From Leptospira johnsonii (GTDB lineage: Bacteria > Spirochaetota > Leptospiria > Leptospirales > Leptospiraceae), in contig NZ_BFAY01000011.1 in NCBI RefSeq assembly GCF_003112675.1, positions 1,178,001-1,242,000 on the forward strand: a stretch of 64,000 nucleotides of DNA, in the 5' to 3' direction. Below the pieces are notes generated by a model that saw only the letters and a program-made list of their open reading frames with translations, had not been told where the DNA came from and searched no databases. The position numbers and the translations under genes are program-made. Below are positions 8,248-17,290 of the stretch, piece by piece (the stretch's first letter is position 1; each line of letters starts with the position of its first letter).

Positions 8248-8733
8248 GTGGCCCAGAATTTATACGAACTAACCGCTACTTTAAACAACGGAACCGAGAA
8301 GAAATTGCAAGATTATAAAGGAAAGGTTCTATTGATTGTCAATACCGCAAGCCAATGCGGATTCACCCCACAATACAAAGGACTTCAGGAAATGTACGAA
8401 AAGTACAAGGGAAAAGGTCTGGAAATATTAGGATTCCCTTGCGACCAATTCGGTCACCAAGAGCCAGGAAACGATGCTGAGATCCAAAGTTTTTGCCAGG
8501 TGAATTTTGGGGTGAATTTCCCCCTTTTCAAAAAAATAGAAGTGAACGGAGATGGAACTCATCCTGTTTACCAATATCTTAAAAAACAAGCTCCAGGGCT
8601 TTTGGGAAAATCCATTAAATGGAATTTTACCAAGTTTTTGATCGATAAACAAGGAAACGTGATCAAAAGATTCGCTCCGATGACTCCTCCAGAAAAACTG
8701 GACAAACAGATCGAGGAACTTCTTTCCAAGTGA
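8248..8733 (+). CDS. Glutathione peroxidase family (thiol peroxidase, Cys type)
   Basis: 161 residues from GTG 8248, the family's normal size. It reduces hydroperoxides, in bacteria usually with thioredoxin. The peroxidatic cysteine is in NTASQCGFTPQY (Cys37); FPCDQFGHQEPG gives the Gln and probable resolving Cys region, and KWNFTKFLID the Trp/Asn site. It has cysteine rather than selenocysteine and no signal peptide, so it is cytoplasmic. The stop overlaps the GTG start of the OhrR gene (GTGA), giving a coupled two-gene operon under a probable OhrR operator. Confidence 0.95.
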   Translation: MAQNLYELTATLNNGTEKKLQDYKGKVLLIVNTASQCGFTPQYKGLQEMYEKYKGKGLEILGFPCDQFGHQEPGNDAEIQSFCQVNFGVNFPLFKKIEVNGDGTHPVYQYLKKQAPGLLGKSIKWNFTKFLIDKQGNVIKRFAPMTPPEKLDKQIEELLSK

Positions 8734-9179
8734 ATTACGAATCCTTAAAGTTAGAGAAACAGATCTGTTTCCCACTTTACGCTTCTTCCAGGGCGGTGAC
8801 TGCACTATACAGGCCGCTTTTGGACGAGTTCGATATTACTTATCCTCAATACCTTGTTCTTCTTGTCCTTTGGGAAACAGATAAGATTCCCCTAAAAGAA
8901 ATAGGTGAAAAATTATTTCTGGATTCTGGTACCCTAACTCCTCTTCTTAAAAAAATGGAATCCTCAGGTCTTTTGACTAGAGATAGATCCGATCAGGACG
9001 AGCGTTCTCTTGTGGTTAGCCTAACCACAAAAGGAAAAAAATTGCAAAAAAAAGCGGTTTGTATCCCGGAACGATTGTTGGAAGAATCAGGTCTCACTCC
9101 CGAAAAGGTGGAAGGCCTAAAACGAGATCTGGACGACCTTCTTATTATCCTCGAACAAAAATTAAGAAATTCGGCGTGA
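8730..9179 (+). CDS. ohrR: OhrR-type MarR family peroxide-sensing repressor
   Basis: 149 residues. The N-terminal helix contains KQICFPLYASSR with the redox-sensing Cys13, as in one-Cys/two-Cys OhrR, then ITYPQYLVLLVLWE. The winged helix follows (LKEIGEKLFLDSGTLTPLLKKMESSGLLTRDRSDQDERS), which is nearly the OhrR signature. Family members leave DNA when the Cys is oxidised by organic hydroperoxide. There is a second Cys near residue 109 (KAVCIPERL) that could act as resolving thiol. Translation is probably coupled to the upstream peroxidase through GTGA. It likely represses its own operon. Confidence 0.92.
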   Translation: MNYESLKLEKQICFPLYASSRAVTALYRPLLDEFDITYPQYLVLLVLWETDKIPLKEIGEKLFLDSGTLTPLLKKMESSGLLTRDRSDQDERSLVVSLTTKGKKLQKKAVCIPERLLEESGLTPEKVEGLKRDLDDLLIILEQKLRNSA

Positions 9180-9247
9180 CAAATCCGTTTTATCGAAAAC
9201 TATAGAGCCGCTTTTTTAAAGAGTGCGCTCGCGCTAAGGAGTTAAGA

Positions 9248-9610
9248 ATGAAACGCCAATTATCCGCAATATCATTTGCTGCGGTACTTATTTTCGGAGC
9301 TTGTTCTTCAGAACAAAAAAAATCGGAACATGCTTACGTTCCGAATTCGGATATTCGTGTTGTAGAAGCGAATATGATCAAGGAAGGAGATAAAAGAATT
9401 AAAGCAGAAGCTGTTTTAGGAACTCCAACTTTCGAAGAAAACACCCAAGATGGATCCGTTTTGGAATGGTACTTTGAATCCACTACCTACCAAAAAAATT
9501 CCTACAAAACTTTGGCGGAAAAGCCTTCTAGAGTGGATGATAGCACTAAATACATCAAAGTGATCGTTGATAAAAAAGGTGTGATCAAAAAATACGAATA
9601 CAAACTCTAA
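9248..9610 (+). CDS. Lipoprotein, possibly SmpA/BamE-like
   Basis: 120 residues with signal peptide and lipobox FGAC (Cys about 19). The mature part has KRIKAEAVLGTPTFEE... followed by LEWYFES and a late YIKVIVDKKGVIKKYEYKL strand pair. This 'turn-LG.P..-strand' layout resembles small SmpA/OmlA (BamE) domains, but the match is weak. A good AAGGAG site precedes ATG 9248 and a strong terminator follows, so it is probably a single-gene transcript. Function unassigned. Confidence 0.85.
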   Translation: MKRQLSAISFAAVLIFGACSSEQKKSEHAYVPNSDIRVVEANMIKEGDKRIKAEAVLGTPTFEENTQDGSVLEWYFESTTYQKNSYKTLAEKPSRVDDSTKYIKVIVDKKGVIKKYEYKL

Positions 9611-9627
9611 TTCGGATTTACATCTAT

Positions 9628-9657
9628 AAAAAGGCCGCAGGTTTTGCGGCCTTTTTT
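9628..9657 (+). terminator. Intrinsic terminator, probably bidirectional
   Basis: GGCCGCA (9633-9639) pairs with TGCGGCC (9645-9651). It is flanked by an A-run before and TTTTTT after, lying between the convergent lipoprotein genes ending at 9610 and 9662. Confidence 0.92.
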
Positions 9658-9661
9658 ATTT

Positions 9662-10435
9662 TCAGATATCGTCTTCCATCAAATCGATCCCGGCAAATCC
9701 TAAGAGAAAGTCCAAAAATTCCCCGATATTGAATCCTACTCTTATACCATAGCGGATGGAAATATAGAACTCCAGTTCGAACAAAAACGCGGAGGGATAA
9801 TCATCCTTGTTTTTTGGATTTTGAGCCAAGAAGGTCTGGATTGCCTCATTTCTTTTTTGGGGATCTAAGCTCTCTAAGTATTTTCGAAAGAAAGCTTCCT
9901 TTTTAGCCTTTCTTCTCTCGGAGACCGGATTATTATAAAAACGTAAATATCGAATTTCGTAACTTTTAGAATTTAATCTTTCGTCGGAGAGTTCAGGGGT
10001 AGGATTTTGCTCCTGTTCCGATTCTGGATTTTCAGGAAGTAGTAAAAAGTTATCACTTGTTTGAGAATTAGGTCCAGGAGTTTTGGTTTCTGCTTTCTGT
10101 GGAGGAGTTTCAGTTGGAGGCATGGAGTGGAACTTCTCCCCTCCTAAAAATCCAAAGATCAATTGTTGGGACCTGTAAGGCCCGTAAGTTCCGCCTCTTA
10201 ATCCGTACCCGGTTCCTAGATCCCTTTTTCCAGGTTCGGATTCTCCGCCTTGAAAAACGAATCCGGTAGCAAGTGGTCCTATTCGAACTCCGATACCATA
10301 GCCAGGAGTTTCTACTCCCGCGGTGAAAACGTCTGCTAAATCTTTTTTTCTATGAGACCAGTATGTTGAACAATCGATCACTATAAGGCCCAAAAGAAAA
10401 ATACAGAAAAAATGTATGATAGGTCTTTTTTTCAT
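9662..10435 (-). CDS. Leptospira-type lipoprotein of unknown function
   Basis: 257 residues from ATG 10435 (an upstream in-frame TTG is less likely). The signal peptide ends in a probable lipobox VIDC. The first mature part (TYWSHRKKDLADVFTAGVETPGYGIGVRIGPLATGFVFQGG) is Gly-rich and resembles a conserved lipoprotein module I associate with leptospires. A Pro/Glu/Thr-rich linker (about residues 110-145) leads to a helical C-terminal half with YLESLDPQKRNEAIQTFLAQ and an amphipathic FNIGEFLDFLLGFAGID end. It is probably envelope-anchored. No enzymatic motif is visible. Confidence 0.82.
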   Translation of the reverse strand: MKKRPIIHFFCIFLLGLIVIDCSTYWSHRKKDLADVFTAGVETPGYGIGVRIGPLATGFVFQGGESEPGKRDLGTGYGLRGGTYGPYRSQQLIFGFLGGEKFHSMPPTETPPQKAETKTPGPNSQTSDNFLLLPENPESEQEQNPTPELSDERLNSKSYEIRYLRFYNNPVSERRKAKKEAFFRKYLESLDPQKRNEAIQTFLAQNPKNKDDYPSAFLFELEFYISIRYGIRVGFNIGEFLDFLLGFAGIDLMEDDI

Positions 10436-10597
10436 TTCGGGATATAGTCTGAGTTTAGTCGACAAGATCGGCTTTCCGCTAAGCTCTCGCTTTCATCAGG
10501 AAGCGCAATCGTAAAAGTGTAGAAATTTTATTGGTTTTCTTCCTCTAGTCTTATTGAAAAATGATCCCGATATAAAAATTAAAATTGGAATGAATAG

Positions 10598-13018
10598 ATG
10601 AATGAATTGGAAGAGACTCGAATCCATCACAAAAACATCGTCGTCTTCGGAGGCGGGCCGATGGGAGTTCATCTATCCGTATCATTGGCAGAAAGAGCGG
10701 ATCGCCTTTTTCTTTGGTACTCCGATAAGAAGAAAGCGGATCGCCTTCAAAAAGATAGATCCGCAGAATTATTAGAAGAATTTGTTCCGCTTGCTGATAA
10801 TATTATAGTTACAAACGATTTCGATTTTTTATCACAAGGTTCCTGGGTTATCGTTATCGCTGTTCCTTCTAGACAAAAGGAAAACGTGATCGATAGGATC
10901 TCTTCTTATCTTTCCGAACAGGAAGAGCATACGATCATTTCTTTTACCAAAGGTCTGGTTTCCACTTCTACTCGTAAAAAGACAAATGCCATCACTTTCT
11001 CCGACTATGTGATCAAGGTCAGAGAGATGAAAGAAAATCTGAATATGGAATATGTTGCTGTGGCTGGACCTAACCTTCTTTCCGAAATGGCCAAAGGTAA
11101 ACACAGCTTTTTCTCTATTGCATCCACGGGCGAAAAAGCGTCCGAGGTAATGGAAGATCTTTTTTTCGGACCAAGAAATCATATTAAAACTTTTGAAGAT
11201 ATCAGAACTCTGGAATTATTCGGAGTAATGAAAAACCCGATCGCGATTGCCTGCGGTCTTGTGAATGGGATCCCTGAATGTGGATCCAATTTCGAGGGGG
11301 AGTTGATCAGCTTAGGTTTTGCAGAGATATTAACTCTATTAAACGCTTTAGAACTTCCGGTAAAACCTGCGATGGAATTCGGGCTTGCAGATCTGATCAC
11401 TACGGCAACATCCAGATCTAGCCGGAACAGAGCGTATGGACAGAGATTTATACGTAAGCTGATCTCAGGAGAAGATTCTCCGAATCTACTCGAAAGAATA
11501 GAGCTCTTCTTAAATCCAAAAGAATTCATCCAAAAAGAAATGAGCCAGAGCGAAACTCATGTAGAAGGAGCCTATGCACTTTCTACCATTTTGGATCTGG
11601 CAGAGGAAAGGAAGGTAGAACTTCCGCTTTTTACTACACTCTTCGAAGTTCTTACTAGAAAGGTATCTCCTACGGAAATGATCCGATTCGTTTCCAAATC
11701 TACTAGCGACGATATACGAAATATTTCCAGGACCGCTCGTAAAAGATTCGGGCTGTCTCTTGCATCAGGGAAAGAATTCCAACAAGCGTTAAGAAGAAGG
11801 GTGCTTCGTCATGTTTATTCTCAACCTGGATTGTCGGATCGGATCTTAAAACAATCCGGATTACAGATCAAGTCTTTGGAAAAAAGATATTCTGAGGCCG
11901 TGGAGACAGGAGCCGGAACGGATTTAATGCTTCTTCCTAGAGAGATTGAGTTATGGAGAGAAACTGAAACCGCGTATGAAAACGGAAAGAGTAGAAACCT
12001 GGATCGTTTGGTAGAGTTTTATGTTTCTGAAATTGCAGACGAATACAGTCCGCTATTTAGGGAATCTCTTATTCATTTGGTTGCTCCAGCTCGTTTTGCG
12101 ATCGGAGGTTTTAAACCTGGGGGAGGGCTTCCTAAGATAGGCGGTAATGTAAAGGAGATCAAGGCACTCGCTTCCAGATATGATATTTTATACACTCCAA
12201 CGCATAGATCTCATTTAGATTCAATCGAAGTCGCTTTTGGTCTGAGATGGCTGGGGCTTCCTGTTCCAAGATATGCTGCGGATAAAAAAGTAATGGGAAC
12301 TCCGGGGCTTGCCAGGGTTTTGAAATCCTTGGGTGCCTATATGGTGGACAGAAAAAGAAATCGGAACCTTCTCTACTTAGAATGTTTGACCCAATATTCT
12401 ACAATGATGTTGGAGGCTGGAATTCCTACATTGGTTTATCCGGAAGGGACCAGGTCCAGAACAGGCGGTATCATTCCGATCAAAACAGGAATTCTTTCTA
12501 CCTCAGTGGATGCATTTAAACATACTGGAAGCGAAGTGATCGTAGTTCCTATCGTTCTTTCTTATGAGAACGTTCCGGAGGATGTAGAGTTTGCAGGTAA
12601 AGACACTCATCTTTCTTTTAAGGACTTCTTATTCAAAAGAACAGAAGTGTACATGGATCTTTGTGAACCGATTCCGGTTTCTAGATATATCCAAGAGGAT
12701 GATCCTACTCTTTCTATTTCTTTGGAGATCTCCAGGTCTTGGCAGGCGCATCATAAAATTCTTCCGAACCATATAGTTGCAAAACTTTTAATGGAAGCAG
12801 GAGGAGAGATTAGCTCTTCCGATCTAAGTAAAATGATAGAAGAAATGATCCTAACAAGAAAGGGAAATTATCTAACCAAGGATGTTCCGGAAATTTTGGA
12901 TCGAGGTTTAAAAGTTTTAAATTCTAGAAAGTTTATCAAAAGAGAAAACGGCCAGATCAAAGCATTGGAGCCTGAACTTCTGCAATATTATGGAAACATG
13001 GTACCGGACCCGACGTAA
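10598..13018 (+). CDS. Fusion: NAD-dependent glycerol-3-phosphate dehydrogenase (GpsA) + glycerophosphate acyltransferase (PlsB/PlsC type)
   Basis: 806 residues. The N-terminal half (about 10-385) is a GpsA: Rossmann motif GGGPMG (18-23), FTKGL, AGPNLLSEMAKG, catalytic Lys212 in ELFGVMKNPIAIACG, and GLADLITTATSRSSRNR with Asp265. The C-terminal part (about 400-806) is a glycerolipid acyltransferase: HX4D motif HRSHLD (536-541), then YPEGTRSRTG (614-623), with a C-terminal helical tail. The first half makes sn-glycerol-3-phosphate from dihydroxyacetone phosphate; the second would acylate it to lysophosphatidate. One chain thus covers the first two steps of phospholipid synthesis. Motifs look intact in both halves. 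Whether the second half uses acyl-CoA or acyl-ACP is unknown. Confidence 0.92.
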   Translation: MNELEETRIHHKNIVVFGGGPMGVHLSVSLAERADRLFLWYSDKKKADRLQKDRSAELLEEFVPLADNIIVTNDFDFLSQGSWVIVIAVPSRQKENVIDRISSYLSEQEEHTIISFTKGLVSTSTRKKTNAITFSDYVIKVREMKENLNMEYVAVAGPNLLSEMAKGKHSFFSIASTGEKASEVMEDLFFGPRNHIKTFEDIRTLELFGVMKNPIAIACGLVNGIPECGSNFEGELISLGFAEILTLLNALELPVKPAMEFGLADLITTATSRSSRNRAYGQRFIRKLISGEDSPNLLERIELFLNPKEFIQKEMSQSETHVEGAYALSTILDLAEERKVELPLFTTLFEVLTRKVSPTEMIRFVSKSTSDDIRNISRTARKRFGLSLASGKEFQQALRRRVLRHVYSQPGLSDRILKQSGLQIKSLEKRYSEAVETGAGTDLMLLPREIELWRETETAYENGKSRNLDRLVEFYVSEIADEYSPLFRESLIHLVAPARFAIGGFKPGGGLPKIGGNVKEIKALASRYDILYTPTHRSHLDSIEVAFGLRWLGLPVPRYAADKKVMGTPGLARVLKSLGAYMVDRKRNRNLLYLECLTQYSTMMLEAGIPTLVYPEGTRSRTGGIIPIKTGILSTSVDAFKHTGSEVIVVPIVLSYENVPEDVEFAGKDTHLSFKDFLFKRTEVYMDLCEPIPVSRYIQEDDPTLSISLEISRSWQAHHKILPNHIVAKLLMEAGGEISSSDLSKMIEEMILTRKGNYLTKDVPEILDRGLKVLNSRKFIKRENGQIKALEPELLQYYGNMVPDPT

Positions 13019-13040
13019 ATTCGGGTCAGTTTTGTTTTAA
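13007..13040 (+). terminator. Intrinsic terminator starting inside the last codons of the GpsA-acyltransferase gene
   Basis: GACCCGA (13007-13013) pairs with TCGGGTC (13021-13027), followed by AGTTTTGTTTT. The 5' arm is coding, and the stop codon lies in the loop. Confidence 0.65.
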
Positions 13041-14200
13041 TCCACTTTGATCTTAGATGCGATCAATACAGCTCTTTTTCGGAGCATGGAGATAGATTCA
13101 TCCTTATCTGAATAAGTAAGAGCTACTCCCATTCTTCTATATTTTTTAGTGATCGGTTTTCCAAAAATTCTCAAATCAGACTCAGGCATTTCGCAAGCCT
13201 TATCCAATCCTTGGATATTCGGGACCTGACCTTCCGTTTGAGCAAGTATGACAGCGCTTGCTCCTCTTCTTACCAAAAGAATTTCAGGGATTGGAAGACC
13301 TAAAACGGTTCTAGCGTGTAATTCAAATTCGTTAAAACTTTGGGTGCCAGCCAAAGTAACCATTCCTGTATCATGAGGTCTGGGAGAAAGTTCTGAAAAA
13401 TAAACGTCATCTTTCGTTAAGAAGAATTCTACTCCCCAGATCCCTGCGCCGCCTAGTTCTTTGGTGACCTTCTCCGCCATTTCCTGAGCGGATTTGAGTT
13501 GAGAATCGCTGAGCTCTGCGGGTTGCCAGCTTTCTTGGTAGTCTCCTCTTTCTTGCCTATGACCGATAGGAGGACAGAACAAAGTCCTTCCTGACTTTTG
13601 AGTTACGGTCAATAATGTGATCTCAGATTCGAAAGAGATAAATTCTTCGACTATGATCTCGGAGGCGCCGGTTCTTCCTTTAGTTTGAGAAGCGATCCAG
13701 GCGGGTTCTATATCGGATTCAGTTTTGATCACCGATTGTCCTTTTCCGGAAGAAGACATCAATGGTTTTACAACGCAAGGAATACCTATGGTCGAAATGG
13801 CTTCCTTCAGTCCTTCTAAAGTGGAAGCGTATTTATACTTAGCTGTTTTTAGACTTAGGGTTTGGGAAGCAAGGTCTCTGATCGCCTTACGATTCATCGT
13901 AAAGTTAGCTGCTTTGGCGCTGGGAACTACTTGGTAGCCTTGTTTTTCGTATTCGTAAAATCTTTCTGTTCGGATTGCTTCTATTTCAGGAACGATCAGA
14001 TCCGGTTTGTGTTTGGCAACGATCCGATCTAATGCGTCCCCATCCAGCATATCGATGACTTCTTTTTCATGGGCAACCTGCATGGCTGGAGCACCCTCAT
14101 AGCTATCGACCGCGATTACATATTGGCCTAGTCTTTGGGCGGCGATTACGAATTCTTTTCCAAGCTCGCCTGAGCCGAGCAGAAGTATTTTCTTTCTCAT
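13037..14200 (-). CDS. purT: Formate-dependent phosphoribosylglycinamide formyltransferase
   Basis: 387 residues from ATG 14200 ([16 protein letters not shown]); the frame stays open upstream but the extension is not PurT-like. ATP-grasp enzyme converting GAR, formate and ATP to FGAR in purine synthesis. Diagnostic segments: [47 protein letters not shown] (ATP loop), GVEFF and [15 protein letters not shown] near the metal site. Length is close to E. coli PurT (392). It is convergent with the upstream lipid gene and cytoplasmic. Confidence 0.96.
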   Translation of the reverse strand: MRKKILLLGSGELGKEFVIAAQRLGQYVIAVDSYEGAPAMQVAHEKEVIDMLDGDALDRIVAKHKPDLIVPEIEAIRTERFYEYEKQGYQVVPSAKAANFTMNRKAIRDLASQTLSLKTAKYKYASTLEGLKEAISTIGIPCVVKPLMSSSGKGQSVIKTESDIEPAWIASQTKGRTGASEIIVEEFISFESEITLLTVTQKSGRTLFCPPIGHRQERGDYQESWQPAELSDSQLKSAQEMAEKVTKELGGAGIWGVEFFLTKDDVYFSELSPRPHDTGMVTLAGTQSFNEFELHARTVLGLPIPEILLVRRGASAVILAQTEGQVPNIQGLDKACEMPESDLRIFGKPITKKYRRMGVALTYSDKDESISMLRKRAVLIASKIKVD

Positions 14201-14308
14201 AGGTTCTTTTAGAGAATTTCCGAACAGGAAGAAGAATTGAAAGGAAAAAATGAAGGTCAGCCCGATTTGCATTCGATACAAACCGGGCAATAGAACCTTA
14301 ACTTTGAG

Positions 14309-15418
14309 TTACTTTTTCTTTTTGGTAATCACGTCGAAGTTTTTATACTGAATATACTCCACTTCGGAAACATCCAAACGGTAGATCCCTTTGGTAGAAT
14401 GTACCAACATGGTATTTCCGACCTGAGCTACCACTGCTCCGTGTAAAACTGTCTTGTCCAGCTTGTGAACGGATTCCAATACACTGTAATACTTTTGGAT
14501 CTCTTCTTCGGAAGCTAGTTTTTGCGCGCTTGCTTCGGATTCTAATTTATCAAAGGCGATATTTAGTTTTTCGGATTGGTCCTTCTCTATCTCTTTTGCT
14601 AGATATTTATTGTCCAGGCTTCCGGAGACCAGATCTTCGTTTACCTTTACCAAGGTTTCCAGGTCCGCACTTTCCCTAGGATCTCTTTCGAATTTTCCTT
14701 TTTGAACAGTTCGCACTAGATCATTCCGAAACTTTTCAATACTTTGGGCGATGGATGCGTCATCCAATCGATTCAAAATAGTTTGGGCCAGTTGGTCGAA
14801 TTCAGGTTTGACTTCTGCCTCTTCTTCTTCCGAGATCACGATCTCGTTTTCTTCCAATAGTTTTTGGAACTTTTGGTAATTCGGATTTTCGGCTATTTTA
14901 TCTGCGGGAATTTCTTGGCTTACGGGAGCCTTTAAGGTCATGGCAACCATTCCCTCATAAACTTTGATCTTAGGAAGTGTGCCTTGTACTACTTCAAAAG
15001 AGAATGCAGTTCCTCGAACACCTGCGATCGCAGTAGGTGTGGAAATTTTGAACTGCTCTTTTTGGCTTAACTTGTTTGTTTTTACAAGAAGAAGTCCCGT
15101 TTTAACTGCAAGGGAAGTTTCTTCCGAACCTTCTCCGTGAAGAGAATCAATACTTAGATTTGTATAAGATTTTAAACGTATCACATGGCCAAGACTAGTT
15201 TGCAGATCCAAGGTCCCGCTATTCGTTTTAATGGTATCATCCTTTTGTAGGACGCTTCCTAAAGAAAGAGGGATAAGCTTTCCGTTTCTTTGCACATCTA
15301 CTTTACCGGTCAGAAATATGACTACTAAACCCGGTTTGGATTTAGAAACTTTAGAACAAAAGTTTGAGGATCCGATGAATGTTACAATTAGGAACAAAAG
15401 GAAGAGTTTTCGATTCAT
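14309..15418 (-). CDS. FecR-domain lipoprotein
   Basis: 369 residues from ATG 15418. The N-terminus MNRKLFLLFLIVTFIGSSNFC is a lipoprotein-type signal. Residues about 30-170 are a FecR-like fold: VVIFLTGKVDVQRNGKLIPLSLGSVLQKDDTIKT, LDLQTSLGHVIRLKSYTNLSID, then LKVKTGLLLVK-like and STPTAIAGVRGTAFSFEV. The rest is charged and helical, ending in a small strand domain (GAVVAQVGNTMLVHSTKGIYRLD). FecR-domain lipoproteins such as LipL45 are known in Leptospira, but I do not assert orthology. It is divergent from the next gene, with only 55 bp between starts. Confidence 0.88.
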   Translation of the reverse strand: MNRKLFLLFLIVTFIGSSNFCSKVSKSKPGLVVIFLTGKVDVQRNGKLIPLSLGSVLQKDDTIKTNSGTLDLQTSLGHVIRLKSYTNLSIDSLHGEGSEETSLAVKTGLLLVKTNKLSQKEQFKISTPTAIAGVRGTAFSFEVVQGTLPKIKVYEGMVAMTLKAPVSQEIPADKIAENPNYQKFQKLLEENEIVISEEEEAEVKPEFDQLAQTILNRLDDASIAQSIEKFRNDLVRTVQKGKFERDPRESADLETLVKVNEDLVSGSLDNKYLAKEIEKDQSEKLNIAFDKLESEASAQKLASEEEIQKYYSVLESVHKLDKTVLHGAVVAQVGNTMLVHSTKGIYRLDVSEVEYIQYKNFDVITKKKK

Positions 15419-15473
15419 TTGTTTATTCCGCCTGGAAATAAAAAATATACAGTTCGAATAAATTTTTGAACGT

Positions 15474-16241
15474 ATGAAATATATTTCCAGTCCTAATAAC
15501 AAGTTGAAACTCAGTTTTTTTCACAAATATCGCAATTTCGTTTTTCTCTTTTTATTTCCGGTGTTCCCCCTTAATTCTGTGGAGACCGGTAAGATTAGAT
15601 TTAATGGTACAGCTTACGATTTGGAGACTGGCAATTTATTGTATAGAGATTTTCACGAGGAAACTTGGGAGTCTGGCAGGCATATTAGTTCTATAATTAC
15701 ATACAAGGACCCGAACGGTAAAACGTTCGCGAAGAAGAGGATCAGTTTTTTACAAAATAGAACTCTTCCCGAATTCCAATTGGAGGATTATAGAGACGGA
15801 TATCTGGAAGGAGGAATATTACAGAAGGGGAACTTGGTAAAATTATTCTTCCGCAGAAAACTGGAAGATGCCATCCAAGAAAAAAGTGTCGATAGTGGGA
15901 ACCACCTATCCGCTATGGATGGAGGATTCGATTATTTCGTGATAGATCATTGGGACGAACTTAGGGCCGGCAAAAAGATCAAATTCAACTTTTTAGTTCC
16001 GGTAGAAACAGATAAGTTCGAGTTCGTCGCCGAAAAAACCAAAGAAGGGGAATACAAAGGTAAGCCTGCTTTATTTCTAAGATTGAAAATAGCCAATGCC
16101 ATTCTTTCAGTATTCGTAAAACCGATCGATTTGGTGTACGATATCGAGTCCAAAAGGATTATGGAATTTAGAGGAACAAGTAATATCAACGATGAAAATG
16201 GAAAAAGCTATAAGGTGAAAATCGTTTACGGTTTCAGATAA
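15474..16241 (+). CDS. Exported protein of unknown function
   Basis: 255 residues. A basic N-terminus precedes a hydrophobic core (NFVFLFLFPVFPLNSV), consistent with a signal peptide. The mature protein is strand-rich: GKIRFNGTAYDLETGNLLYRDFHEE, RISFLQNRTLPEFQLEDYRDGYLEGG, GGFDYFVIDHWDEL, then KIKFNFLVP and a terminal YKVKIVYGFR. This looks like a beta-sandwich or lipid-binding clam-shell fold, but no family is recognised. It shares a short divergent promoter region with the FecR lipoprotein gene. Function unknown. Confidence 0.8.
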   Translation: MKYISSPNNKLKLSFFHKYRNFVFLFLFPVFPLNSVETGKIRFNGTAYDLETGNLLYRDFHEETWESGRHISSIITYKDPNGKTFAKKRISFLQNRTLPEFQLEDYRDGYLEGGILQKGNLVKLFFRRKLEDAIQEKSVDSGNHLSAMDGGFDYFVIDHWDELRAGKKIKFNFLVPVETDKFEFVAEKTKEGEYKGKPALFLRLKIANAILSVFVKPIDLVYDIESKRIMEFRGTSNINDENGKSYKVKIVYGFR

Positions 16242-16245
16242 AATT

Positions 16246-17178
16246 TTAAAAGCCCAATCTCCAAAATGCTATGCCGGATAATTTTAAACTATTCGCATAT
16301 TTTATCCAATGATCGAATTCAAGTATCAAGCTTCCTTCTCCGTTTTCTGTTTTTATTATATAGATGCCTTTTGCTTCCTTCCCGAATTCTAAGGCAAATT
16401 TTTTATCCATCATTCTTGTGAGAAGTTTCGGTTTTTTATTGCCCTTCTTCCAATAATAACCGTAAAGGGGAAGTCCTAACCAGATCTGTTCCGGTTGATA
16501 TGTCTTGAGTAGAAGTTCCGTATTTCGTTTGGCCCAATCGAATTCGGTCACTGGCCCAGGAGAGGTTTTGGGAGAATGCAGATCGTAAGCCATAAGCACG
16601 ATCTCATCCGCGAGATTCTCTTTATAAATTGCGGAATGAAAACCGGAAAGTTTAGGATCGATTTCTTCAGATGGAAAGACCGCTAATGTAAGAAGTTTTC
16701 CTTTTTTCTTTAGCGCTGGTTGGAGTTCCAACAACAGCTCCTTATAATGGGTAGAATGTTCCGGGCCTAATCCTTCAAAGTCCAAATGGATCCCCGAATA
16801 GAAAGAATGCTCCTCCAAATAGAGTTCTAAATTTCGGACTAATGACTTTCTAAGTTGGGGAGAAGAGAGTAACTTCTTCCCTATAGCTTCTGACCGAAAA
16901 GTAATGAGCGGAAACCATCTTGTCCCGTTCTTCTTTCCGATTGTTTGGAGGGTAGAAGGTACCGAAATCCCGGAAACTTCTCCATTGCTTCCGATATAAG
17001 TCCCGGTAAAACATACGGTGGTCCCAGGCTTGGATATCTTCTTCCAATAAGCCAAGGGTTTGGCGCTTAGATCCTGGCTTATAGTATACTCCCATACACT
17101 CTCCTGAGCGGATAAGGGACATAGGGAAATACAAATGACGCAGGTAAAAGTGGATCTAAGCCTTGAAAAGATCTTCAT
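16246..17178 (-). CDS. GH18-like glycoside hydrolase, exported
   Basis: 310 residues with signal peptide ending LSAQE. The TIM-barrel GH18 pattern is visible: SGIHLDFEGLG at the catalytic strand (the DxxDxDxE motif is reduced to HLDFE but keeps the terminal Asp-Phe-Glu), then LTLAVFPSEE, ADEIVLMAYDLHS, IWLGLPLYGYYWKKG and GIAFWRLGF. Family members act on GlcNAc polymers such as spore peptidoglycan or chitin; here an envelope role is possible. Convergent with the preceding exported protein (5-bp gap). Substrate unknown. Confidence 0.85.
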   Translation of the reverse strand: MKIFSRLRSTFTCVICISLCPLSAQESVWEYTISQDLSAKPLAYWKKISKPGTTVCFTGTYIGSNGEVSGISVPSTLQTIGKKNGTRWFPLITFRSEAIGKKLLSSPQLRKSLVRNLELYLEEHSFYSGIHLDFEGLGPEHSTHYKELLLELQPALKKKGKLLTLAVFPSEEIDPKLSGFHSAIYKENLADEIVLMAYDLHSPKTSPGPVTEFDWAKRNTELLLKTYQPEQIWLGLPLYGYYWKKGNKKPKLLTRMMDKKFALEFGKEAKGIYIIKTENGEGSLILEFDHWIKYANSLKLSGIAFWRLGF

Positions 17179-17290
17179 TTATTCGTCCTGTAATATTAAA
17201 AAAACCAATCCTTGATTTTTCTTCAATCCTGAAGGTTTGATCTCCGATTTTAAATACACAGCCAGGGTCGAAGAATTAGGTAGGATGCGA

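Noticed and set aside
14201..14290. 30-residue N-terminal extension of PurT
   Set aside because: Hydrophobic and unlike PurT; the family begins at [16 protein letters not shown].
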